Shown one piece after another: positions 57,051 to 64,000 of a DNA stretch of 64,000 nucleotides. The first letter of the stretch is position 1; the number at the start of each line of letters is the position of its first letter. Origin of the DNA: Hydractinia symbiolongicarpus (Eukaryota; Cnidaria; Hydrozoa; Anthoathecata; Hydractiniidae); NCBI RefSeq assembly GCF_029227915.1, contig NC_079878.1:17484001-17548000 (forward strand). Direction: 5' to 3'. Under the pieces are notes generated by a model. It worked only from the letters and a program-made list of their open reading frames with translations, was not told the DNA's origin and searched no databases. Position numbers and translations under genes: made by a program.

Positions 57051-57760
57051 CTATTCCGTAATGTATCGGCTACCTTTCGACATGTTCTCGCTCGCCCACA
57101 TAGGTTGCGTATTGGTGTAGTGTAGACTTTTCGCTACCTCATCAAGCGATGGAGTATCCCCATTTTTCCTTTATTTAATCGGTACCTTGTGATCGATCTG
57201 CCACTCCCCATGGTTGTCCCAGGTCTTACCCTCGACGAACTGGGCTTCAATATGGATCCGCAGCGCAGCCATGTCGCAACCGAGGTACTCCTGGGAACTG
57301 AGATCCTTGTTTTCCTTCAGGGCGTTGTGGGTCCGGTTGCTTACAGCATGGGCGAGATACCCGGAAGGATTGCATATGGGTATTGCAGCCTTCATTTTTC
57401 ATGATGGCATATTTGAATACCGCCACACTCCATACACCTGGATCTCTCCCTTTGATGACGGGAAAAAGCATTACCCCCATAGTCTTTACACTCTGATCTT
57501 CACCTTTGATGGGGGCAAATCTGACTTCCCTTGCAGTCTTTGCAATTGGATCTCTCCCTTTGATGACGGCAAATCTGATTGCCCTTGCATTCTTTGCAAA
57601 AAGCCATCTGTTTTTCATGGGGACACATTGTACCTTAACGTGACGCCTTCTTTTTATGAAGGCATTTGATACACATTTTTATAGTTTGACCGTTTCACTT
57701 GACTCTAGAATTGTCTAAAGATAAGAAGTGTTTACATTCTGAACATTTCTTGGCCTCCAT
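57051..57760 (-). pseudogene. Second Cys/His-ribbon HNH endonuclease, frameshifted
   Basis: From ATG 57760 (MEAKKCSECKHFLSL). Ribbons of the KDCKGSQICPHQR type in a frame broken several times, then YLGCDMAALRIHIEAQFVEG, WQIDHKVPIK (HNH), and in a shifted frame the tail SLDEVAKSLHYTNTQPMWAS ending at TAG 57051. The tail shows the full family length that is missing in the 54348 copy. A palindrome begins five bases beyond its start codon. Confidence 0.65.
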
Positions 57761-57764
57761 ATTG

Positions 57765-57795
57765 ACTCGTTTTTGTCCTCAGGACAAACACGAGT
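57765..57795. repeat. Palindromic junction between copies B and C
   Basis: 15-bp arms, ACTCGTTTTTGTCCT and AGGACAAACACGAGT, one mismatch, one-base centre. It marks the point where the HNH gene of copy B meets the two-TM gene of copy C. Confidence 0.75.
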
Positions 57796-57866
57796 TTTTA
57801 TTGGACACTTATTTTGGTTTGGGAACTATGCTTGCGGGTACCACCACCAGTACTGCTATTGTCGCC
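57796..57866 (-). pseudogene. N-terminal fragment of two-TM virion protein
   Basis: Minus-strand frame reads LATIAVLVVVPASIVPKPK, matching the hydrophobic start of the copy A and B genes with a frameshift; it lies directly after the capsid stop as in copies A and B, then is cut by the palindrome at 57795. Confidence 0.5.
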
Positions 57867-57872
57867 AATTTT

Positions 57873-58579
57873 TTAATACTCCACACGACCCAATCTACCA
57901 TCCAAAATATTAAGCTGGGAAACCTGTAAGAGTTAAACGTAACATTTAAAATCACCTGTTCTATCGGCTTCTTTGGTGATATGTAGGGTGATCCCATCAC
58001 TCAGTCGCTGCAGTGGTCTACCACTACCATGTAGCATGTCATCAGGTGAGCTATGGAAGTCCATAAACAAGGCATACCGTTCGTTAAAAAACTGTCCGAT
58101 GGTCACATTGGAATTTCTGCGCCTGCCAAATATATTGACAATTTGCTCCAAATGATTCTTGGGCAACATTGCGTGACTATACAATTCGTTGGGTTCCCCC
58201 TCGACAGTGACGCTGATCTTCTCGATTTTTGGGTTGTAAAACGTTTCGTTGACGCCGGCAAAGGGTTTCATTTTTCCAGGATCTAAAAACAGTAGCAGTA
58301 CGCCCTTGAACGATTTTGATGGTGAGTCGATTTGGAGATTGTATGAGGTATCAACTTTTTTCATAGTAAGCACCTTCATCCTGAGTACTCTTTCATAGGG
58401 TAAGGCGAGTCTCGAATATCGGGACATCATCGCACTTGCCAGGCCTTTATTAGTAATGTTATCAAATTCAAGTCTGATATTACTAATCTTATATGTAGCA
58501 TCGGCCGGCTTGGCTGATGTAGACCCTGAGGCTGCTGTGCCTGCATCCTTGATGACGTCACCGTAGGGTGCGAAGTTCC
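57873..58579 (-). pseudogene. Major capsid protein, C-terminal half
   Basis: Starts abruptly at 58579 inside the gene (FAPYGDVIKDAG), continues through SRYSRLALPYERVLRMKVLT, FYNPKIEKISVTVEGEPNEL and HGSGRPLQRLSDGITLHITK, and ends at 57873 after a frameshift. The 5' half is missing, replaced by plus-strand two-TM gene sequence. Confidence 0.72.
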
Positions 58580-58701
58580 GATAATTGCGATAATTGCAAT
58601 TGAAAGATTTCTACACACCCTCGAAGCAACAAGATGGTGAGTTAATTTTCGTCCTTGGCTCCCTGTCCCTGCTGGGCTTCGTGGCTTACAAGTATCTGTA
58701 A
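58580..58701 (+). pseudogene. C-terminal fragment of two-TM virion protein
   Basis: Reads QLKDFYTPSKQQ and a C-terminal hydrophobic segment ending VAYKYL, then TAA at 58701. It begins in a TAATTGC direct repeat at the capsid junction. Precedes the integrase by 27 bp as in A and B. Confidence 0.6.
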
Positions 58702-58708
58702 GAACGCG

Positions 58709-58739
58709 TTTTCTGACATATAATAAATATGTCAGAAAA
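58709..58739. promoter_or_regulatory. Stem-loop covering the integrase start codon
   Basis: A perfect 13-bp stem, TTTTCTGACATAT with ATATGTCAGAAAA, and a 5-nt loop; the ATG at 58729 lies within the 3' arm. Confidence 0.65.
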
Positions 58740-59738
58740 ATCACCACACTATATTACCGAGGAGGAAGCAGAAAAGCTGAGCCAAATTTACTATACCCCG
58801 AAACATCCCTGGACCGGCCGCAGAGCCGTCAAATTACTCGCGAAGGAGCGTGGTCTCTCCAAAAAGAAGGTAATACATTGGCTTAGTAAGCAACTCTTGT
58901 GGCTACGACACATCCGAGGTCCAAAACGTAGTTACTACCCCCATTTTACCATTACAAGACCCAATGAAATGACCAATTTGATCTGGTGTACATGCCGCAT
59001 GACAAACTATATGGTAATACATACAGGTACATCCTTGCAGGCATTGACGTTGGCTCGCGTTGCAAAGTAGCAAGACCCCTGCGAACAAAGAAAGCTAGCG
59101 AAGTCGCCGAGATGATCAAAGATATTTACAAAGCGGGACCCCTTCATTATCCTAAAACATTCCAATGTGACAATGGTTCTGAGTTTAAATCCGACGTAAC
59201 GAAACTACTGGAAGGTAGAGGTATTGAGATCAAGAAAGCTACCACGAAGTATCACCATACATTCACGGCTTTTGTCGAATCGTACAACAAGGTCCTTGCG
59301 AAAAGACTCTTCAAGCCTCAGGATGCGCAGGAGCTGGCTTCTGAGGATACTAGTACCACCTGGGTCAAACATCTGTACACTATCTTCAAAAGTCTTAATA
59401 AAACCAAGACTGCCATGATCGGCATGAAACCCAGCAAAGCGATCAAGCTCGAAGATGTCCCACTTGCAAAAAGCGAAGATTATCCCGAGGAAAAACTTCA
59501 ACCCGAGGATGGTTTATATTTGTACCTCCTGCAACCCGGGGAAGAGCATGGTGATGCGAAACGACGTGCCACGGATGCCCGGTGGAGTTGGAAAATGTAT
59601 AGGCTGGATAGGATCGTGACAGGTAGTCGTATGCTATACTATTTGAGGGATGGCTCTGATCGTAGCTTTGTCTCGGAAGAGTTGATGCAGGTACCGGAGG
59701 ATGTTGAAGTTCCACCGGAACATGTCAAAGAGTGGTGA
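58729..59738 (+). pseudogene. RVE integrase, one frameshift
   Basis: ATG 58729 (MSEKSPHYITEEEAEKLSQI). A single-base loss near 58972, within the sequence around NEMTNLIW, shifts the frame; the second frame runs from there to 59738 with an intact core (CDNGSEF, AFVESYNKVLAK) and the VKEW end. Apart from the shift it would be full length, 336 residues. Confidence 0.85.
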
Positions 59739-59791
59739 TAGGGATTGAGCTTTACCAAGAGGTGGGGTGGCACCGCCTCACTTTTGCATAT

Positions 59792-59823
59792 AATTTTCAC
59801 TACCCGCAGGAGTAGTGTAAATT
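59792..59823 (-). terminator. Conserved 3' stem-loop, copy 2
   Basis: 12-bp stem AATTTTCACTAC / GTAGTGTAAATT, one mismatch, loop CCGCAGGA, ten bases past the minus-strand stop at 59833 and 53 bp after the convergent integrase stop. Confidence 0.7.
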
Positions 59824-59832
59824 AGTATATAC

Positions 59833-60633
59833 TTACGACATATCGATGTCAAACATTCCCTCGAATAGATCTCGTGTATCACCGTCAGGTATCGTGAAGT
59901 GATTTAGATAACAATTCTCGGTGCCTAGGGTAGCGTCCCTGAATCGACACCAGGTATGTACGGCATTCGGATCATCGCATTCCGGTTTCCTTACAGTCAT
60001 CTCAGGGTACATTGCCCTTAAGGTGCTTATTCTTGTGCTGAGTTGCTTACGCTGGCATTGAATCATATAGTGTTTATGTATGCCTTTTTTTTCATGCTCG
60101 TGGGGATCGTTTTTATCAACCACACATAGCACGGTATCATATTGATATTGGTGCGGAACATGCCTTTCTTTAAGTCTCGCATTTTCCTTGACCTGTACCT
60201 CAAGTTAGTCCTCGGGTACCATCAGCTGACTATCCCTGCCGTCTAGATCATCCTCGAGTATAGCAACGGCAATATCTCTATCCTCGAGGGCTTGGCGCTG
60301 CTTCTCAAGTTCCTCCTGTAGCTTTTCCACACCTGCTCTGGCCAGCCATTTAATTAGCCCCACAGACTTGGGCTTTCGGGAACGACGAATGATTTCCAAT
60401 GCGTCGTCTAATGTCACAAAAGCGTCATGTCCATTTTGACCTTCCTTGAGGGATGCATCGGACGCATCCCTCACAATATCACGGCGAGGTATGGTTTTCA
60501 CGTCTCTGTATGTTGCCCTTATATCATCAATTCCTGAAAACCTTCCCAAGTCGGCACGTTTGAACATAGGTTGATCCTGATTATTGGACAGGCTTTCGAT
60601 GGCTTTTGCGTTGAACTTAACCTTCATCGACAT
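59833..60633 (-). pseudogene. MSV199-domain regulator, one nonsense codon
   Basis: Start MSMKVKFNAKAIES at 60633. MSV199 domain (QPMFKRADLGRFSGIDDIRA, NGHDAFVTLDDALEIIRRSR), coiled coil (EKLQEELEKQRQALEDRDIA), then one in-frame TAA at 60205, and in the same frame a C-terminal domain with ENARLKERHVPHQYQYDT and HKHYMIQCQRKQLSTRISTL ending MFDIDMS. The C-terminal domain is DUF3627-like, as in Bro/MSV199 proteins of insect viruses. Only this stop breaks the gene. Confidence 0.75.
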
Positions 60634-60686
60634 CTTTGTAATATATCGATGAAGGCCAGAGGATTTCACCGCGGTCATTTGAGGAT

Positions 60687-60717
60687 AATTTTACTACCCG
60701 CAAGAGTAGTGAAAATT
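60687..60717 (-). terminator. Conserved 3' stem-loop, copy 3
   Basis: AATTTTACTAC pairs with GTAGTGAAAATT (one bulge), loop CCGCAAGA, overlapping the minus-strand stop at 60716. Confidence 0.65.
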
Positions 60718-61600
60718 AGTGCCCGCCTACGATATAGTCCTCCAGGTTAATTTCAGCAAACACATAGCGATAAATCTTGTTAATGACGCGAAGGATGGAG
60801 AAGTTGGGGGCATCGGAGTTATATCGTATAAAGGTGCATCCCAGGGCTTGCTCGATATGTTTTTGTCTCTTTACCTCATAACTTATATCCCTATCGGAAT
60901 ATCCAAATTCATCACATTCGATAGCCAATCTGTACATCGGGAAGTACAGGTCGATCCTATATCCATCAATATGATGCTGCATCACCATATCTTCACCATC
61001 AAAAGCAGTGCGGATAGCGTTAAGGGTGCCCTCCTCCTTGGATAAAAGCTTTATATTTTGGATTTCCATACCACAACGCCTCGCCATTTTAATGGCATCC
61101 AAACTTTTGCATCGAACCAAGATTTCCATAACAGCCTCGTCTATCATTTTCATATCCGACCGCTCATGAGGAAACCATAGGAACAAGGCCTTCTTCTGCC
61201 TTCTCAGATTTTTGGGCAAGGCGGTATATGACTGCGTTAAGAGCCATAAACTATGCTTTCTGTGCCTACCACTGATAGCCAATTCAAGCAAAGGCTGCCT
61301 TTTATATTGAGGCTCTCGTCAGATATCATGTCATCGACAACGAAAAGACTCTCCTCGGCCGCCAATAATGACGATAATTTAGCTATCCATTCAAAAATCT
61401 CATTTCCATGGTCTTACATAAATACATAATTATCCCTCCAAAGTGATGCCCCATTTAAATATGTAATGTTCCACCACAATGTCGGACAGAGGGTGATGAT
61501 ATTGTTGAAGTGTCCCTTGTATTTATTTTCAAGCAGATCCAAGACGCGTTGTGTTTTTCCAAAGCTTGTGGGTCTTGTGAAAATTGCTGTATGTGGCTCC
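60716..61600 (-). pseudogene. ATPase fragment fused to PD-(D/E)XK-like domain
   Basis: 5' part: PHTAIFTRPTSFGKTQRVLD (Walker A with Phe in place of Cys), then frameshifts and a stop near 61417. From about 61291 an open frame of 191 codons starts with the ATPase sensor region (SGRHRKHSLWLLTQSYTALP, ERSDMKMIDEA) and then switches to a different domain: VRCKSLDAIKMARRCGMEIQ, DGYRIDLYFPMYRLAIECDE, VKRQKHIEQALGCTFIRYNS. This second domain resembles the nuclease-like C-terminal domains of MSV199/Bro-type proteins, with an Asp ... Glu-x-Asp pattern. The ATPase C-terminus is replaced. Stop at 60716. Confidence 0.65.
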
Positions 61601-61608
61601 CTTACGAT

Positions 61609-62107
61609 CTAGTAGGACCATTTCTTATTATGAACCTTCGGGTATACTCCAAAGCATGACCTACATACCAATGTACCACCGTGGTTATTCACCAAGGACC
61701 CCCGACAGGCAGGGCAGAGCTTAGTCCCTCTAGCCTTATATTCGAGGGGTGGTGGAGTATATGCTATTTTACCTTGCAGGCATCGCAATGCGTTACAATA
61801 CCTTTCAGCAAGCCTTGCCTTCTCCGGGCTATCCTCGATAAGTTTGATATATTGGGGTATGATCCTGTATGTAAAGAGATGATATAAAATCATGTAGTTT
61901 TCATCCTGTTGAACTTCCCGAATTTCTACATCAATAGCAGGGGGTCTATTTCAACATCTTCAATGACCCTATTTTTAGGGATCGCCCGCCTTTTTTTATA
62001 ACTTTATCAAGGCCGTCCATGCAACTTTTCGTTCGGCTATTACCCCTTATTTTGAATTTGTGCAAGGGTAATATTTGCTTACAAATCCTACAGCATTTGA
62101 TGTCCAT
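61609..62107 (-). pseudogene. Cys-rich protein with C-terminal zinc ribbon
   Basis: Start MDIKCCRICKQILPLHKFKI (62107), a frameshift near 61945, then YHLFTYRIIPQYIKLIEDSP, RYCNALRCLQGKIAYTPPPL, and a zinc ribbon CPACRGSLVNNHGGTLVCRS followed by a final Cys. Two zinc-binding ends flank a helical middle. The copy B homologue is 56545-57050. Precedes the ATPase. Function unknown; ribbons of this form are common in viral transcription factors. Confidence 0.6.
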
Positions 62108-62109
62108 TT

Positions 62110-62446
62110 ACTATGGCATGCTGTGCCCTACGCAATGCAAATTTGACCTCGGCAAGTGATGGGCCATTAAACGTTTCATCGTATCTGAAGCGTCCCTGTT
62201 ATTCACATGACTTTCATAGCCCTCCCAGGTATAGCCCTCATTAAACTGGGCCTTAGTGTGGTCCTGCAGGAGAATTATTAGTTCATATAAGGGTTGCATG
62301 TAAATGCGGCGTTTGGCTGCCCTTTGCCCTTTGACTTGAACTTGCTTAAGGGTAGAGATTTTAAACATTTATGGCACTCCTTAGTCTCCCACAGAACATC
62401 AATAATCATGTTTTCCCATGTTTTCATCATGTTTGTTTGTTGCCAT
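62110..62446 (-). pseudogene. HNH-like remnant
   Basis: Frames read ETKECHKCLKSLPLSKFKSK (a Cys pair like the start of the other HNH genes), AQFNEGYTWEGYES (like the EAQFVEGKTWDN segment) and SLAEVKFALRRAQ (like the SLDEVAKSL tail). The catalytic HNH triad is not present. Several shifts. Confidence 0.45.
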
Positions 62447-62493
62447 TTTATTAGTATAATTTTTTAGCAAAATTCATTGCATGCTGGGGTAGG

Positions 62494-62814
62494 CTAGATT
62501 TTGCCCTGTTTGGGCTCCGGATTGGCCGCCGGTTTTATGGCTTCATTTTTGCCTCTGCCAAGCATATACCAGGCACTCGCTCCCACAGCAATCACGTCTA
62601 TCGCTCAAACTCCATAAATGTGGACACTGTCCATTGACTGTACAGTACTGCTCCCAGAAGAGGCTTTGACTGCAGGCTATACAGTACCCTCTTGTTTTTT
62701 CATTTGTTCCTTCCTCTTCTTCATGAGTGCTGCCAACTTGTGTCCCTGTGCAACTCTTCCCGGATGCTTTGGCGGCTTTGTAATGACTCTCTCTTCTTCC
62801 TCTTCTTCACTCAT
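62494..62814 (-). pseudogene. Small basic membrane protein with HPGRVAQGHKLA motif
   Basis: Start MSEEEEEERVITKPPKHPGR at 62814. The basic block HPGRVAQGHKLAALMKKRKE is identical over most of its length to the copy A protein at 6947. A TAG after KKQEGTV and a later TGA break it; a hydrophobic segment (IDVIAVGASAWYML) follows in the same frame. Confidence 0.65.
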
Positions 62815-62843
62815 TTGTTATAAGTCCTAAAACTTATGACAAA
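62814..62843. promoter_or_regulatory. Intergenic stem-loop before basic TM gene
   Basis: A 12-bp stem, TTTGTTATAAGT with ACTTATGACAAA (one wobble), and a 6-nt loop, touching the minus-strand ATG at 62814. Same position as 6920-6943 in copy A but different stem sequence. Confidence 0.7.
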
Positions 62844-62857
62844 TTACTTCTTTTTTA

Positions 62858-63130
62858 CTACAAGGGAGTAAGGCCCTGGTCCTCAAGGATCTCCATGGCC
62901 TCTTTTATCCCAATGAGTATGGCTTCGGGACTGTTTAAATCCCTCTCGAAGTATCTCAGGTGTTCCCTAAACGTCATTGGTTCTTTCCTTTGGGGCCTTC
63001 GAAGCCGGTTCCATTCGGCAAGCCTCTTGCCTGCAGCAACCCTTCCGGGATGCTTTTTGTGTACCTTAACAATTTTTTCTACGGTCTAAGGCTGCTGTTG
63101 ATTGATGATAATACTACACGCACTGCTCAT
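62858..63130 (-). pseudogene. Second HPGRV-motif protein
   Basis: From ATG 63130, a TAG after 14 codons is followed in the same frame by KIVKVHKKHPGRVAAGKRLA and EWNRLRRPQR, then a helical region (MTFREHLRYFERDLNSPEA, EAMEILEDQGLTPL) to TAG 62858. It shares the basic motif with its neighbour but has no TM segment. A paralogue by domain sharing; function unknown. Confidence 0.55.
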
Positions 63131-63228
63131 CTTTGTTATCTTTGACATCCTCCGCGTTCTATTTCTTTTTGCTCATATGCCGGGCCGTATGACCCACCAC
63201 AAGCAGCGGGGTCAAACACCTCCTAATG

Positions 63229-63699
63229 CTACACTATAATGAGTATTCCCAGATCAGTCATGGAGCCCCGAATAATAGGATCATCCTCAATATCTCTCCT
63301 TAGCTCCTCAACGGAGTCAATATCCACAAAATTCCCTATCATGCTGGCATATAGGCTGATAACATGGGTTGACACTGCTTTTGGTGTCTTTTCTCCCTTC
63401 TCCTGGAGTTCTCGCTGCACATACTCGATATGTACCTTGTCGATGGCCTCCTTCGGAGCTTTATCAACAAACCCTTCCGTACATTTTTTGGGCAGGAGAT
63501 GCCCTTTACCTTTACGCAGGACCTCCTTTAAAATTTGACGCTTATCAATGGGCTTCTCGATATTTTCATATTCCGCAGAGGCATTGTCGAATACTTGTGC
63601 AATATCGGACGATATCTTTATTATACGTTGATATCGAAAAAATATGTAGGTCATCATGGCATACGGCAGGAGTATGGCAATACACACACACACCTCCAT
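63229..63699 (-). CDS. N-terminally anchored helical protein, unknown
   Basis: 156 residues, start 3 bp after the PolB stop. One TM segment at residues 3-22 (VCVCIAILLPYAMMTYIFF), then a soluble helical domain (KRQILKEVLRKGKGHLLPKK, HVISLYASMIGNFVDIDSVE). No family recognised. Unbroken. Its tight link to PolB suggests cotranscription. Confidence 0.6.
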   Translation of the reverse strand: MEVCVCIAILLPYAMMTYIFFRYQRIIKISSDIAQVFDNASAEYENIEKPIDKRQILKEVLRKGKGHLLPKKCTEGFVDKAPKEAIDKVHIEYVQRELQEKGEKTPKAVSTHVISLYASMIGNFVDIDSVEELRRDIEDDPIIRGSMTDLGILIIV

Positions 63700-63701
63700 T
63701 G

Positions 63702-64000
63702 TTATTCCCCTGTAGACGCCAGGCGGTAATGACCTCTGGCAAGTGTTGCAATCTGGTCTGGTTGTATGAGCCGTTTCTCATCTTCCCTGTTTAATGCTAA
63801 CTTCGATACTTCTTGGGTATATACCTTATGGCCCTTGTTTGGATTAAGATCTGGCTTTTGTATATGTCAACGCCCTCTTCCAGACATCGTTGATAGTCAT
63901 CGAAGGTTATCGACTTCTTCGTGACACACCTCTTCACGCCCTTCGCTTTTCGATCACCGCCTTCCTTGGTAAGGCTCTTATAGGCGTATGCCTTGGCCCT
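63702..64000 (-). pseudogene. Protein-primed family B DNA polymerase, C-terminal end
   Basis: From the window edge: RAKAYAYKSLTKEGGDRKAK then GVKRCVTKKSITFDDYQRCL, and after a frameshift near 63835 HKVYTQEVSKLALNREDEKR and IATLARGHY, ending at TAA 63702. This KGVK...ITFDDY...H.IYT..V.K.AL...D.KR order is the C-terminus of Polinton PolB (DNA_pol_B_2), where the usual end is a HTLAYGHY-type sequence. It confirms that the element is a true Polinton and fixes where PolB lies relative to the other genes. The catalytic motifs are outside the window. Confidence 0.75.

Larger units (their letters stand above)
47181..57760. mobile_element. Polinton/Maverick copy B
   Basis: Collinear with copy A in mirror orientation, from the transcription-factor-like end to the ATPase end, with added HNH endonuclease genes. 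It ends at a palindromic junction (57765-57795) where an inverted capsid gene of copy C begins. No polymerase or terminal inverted repeat is seen, and the 13043-type gene is missing at its expected place (50230-50350). Confidence 0.85.
57796..64000. mobile_element. Polinton/Maverick copy C, incomplete in window
   Basis: Contains a truncated capsid gene (-), the end of a two-TM gene (+), integrase (+), MSV199 gene, ATPase, Cys-rich, small basic membrane proteins and the C-terminus of PolB (all -). The capsid/two-TM/integrase block, which should point one way, is split by an inversion near 58580. The element continues past 64000. Confidence 0.85.

Overview
The window is eukaryotic nuclear DNA from an animal. 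AT-rich, intron-split host genes are interspersed with decayed transposable elements. A K+-channel/glutamate-receptor-like gene (7 exons), a TMBIM6/Bax inhibitor-1 gene (8 exons visible), Polinton/Maverick, BEL/Pao, Ty3, Copia, hAT and piggyBac relics, and repeat types common in cnidarians together suggest a cnidarian, possibly a hydrozoan. That assignment is inference; no species can be read from the sequence.

Layout. 0.8-1.5 kb: 30-bp minisatellite. 3.1-6.5 kb: host channel gene (+). 6.9-16.6 kb: Polinton copy A, lacking its polymerase end. 17.3-18.0 kb: retroelement scraps. 18.5-19.1 kb: small two-exon gene (+). 19.4-20.5 kb: TIR element. 21.0-23.7 kb: TMBIM6 (-). 23.8-25.0 kb: internally deleted piggyBac. 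25.1-30.1 kb: decayed BEL/Pao. 33.1-33.5 kb: ~58-bp minisatellite. 34.9-45.5 kb: a pile-up of hAT, Ty3, Copia and another RT element, each cut by its neighbour. 45.5-46.8 kb: inverted repeats around about 300 bp of pure (AT)n. 47.2-57.8 kb: Polinton copy B. 57.8-64.0 kb: Polinton copy C, running out of the window inside its protein-primed family B DNA polymerase.

The three Polinton copies carry the same compact, virus-like gene set: PolB, small basic membrane proteins, Cys-rich proteins, A32-type packaging ATPase, MSV199-type regulator, RVE integrase, two-TM protein, double-jelly-roll-type major capsid protein, a large membrane protein, a penton-like/membrane protein, zinc proteins, DUF4116-like repeats and an FCS-type late-transcription-factor-like zinc finger. 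The gene order is collinear but mirrored between A and B. Polymerase-side genes converge on the integrase block; the capsid gene diverges from the large membrane protein gene across 29-34 bp. Nearly every gene is broken somewhere, but the lesions differ between copies, so the copies decayed independently.

The most interesting signals are (1) perfect or near-perfect stem-loops in the short intergenic gaps, including one motif found three times just past stop codons and one pair whose stems differ in sequence at the same gene start; (2) palindromic junctions with 15-63 bp arms at broken gene 5' ends, suggesting fold-back template switching; (3) an ATPase fragment fused in frame to a putative PD-(D/E)XK nuclease domain; (4) HNH endonucleases with tandem Cys/His ribbons; and (5) a host iGluR-architecture gene with a K+ selectivity filter.
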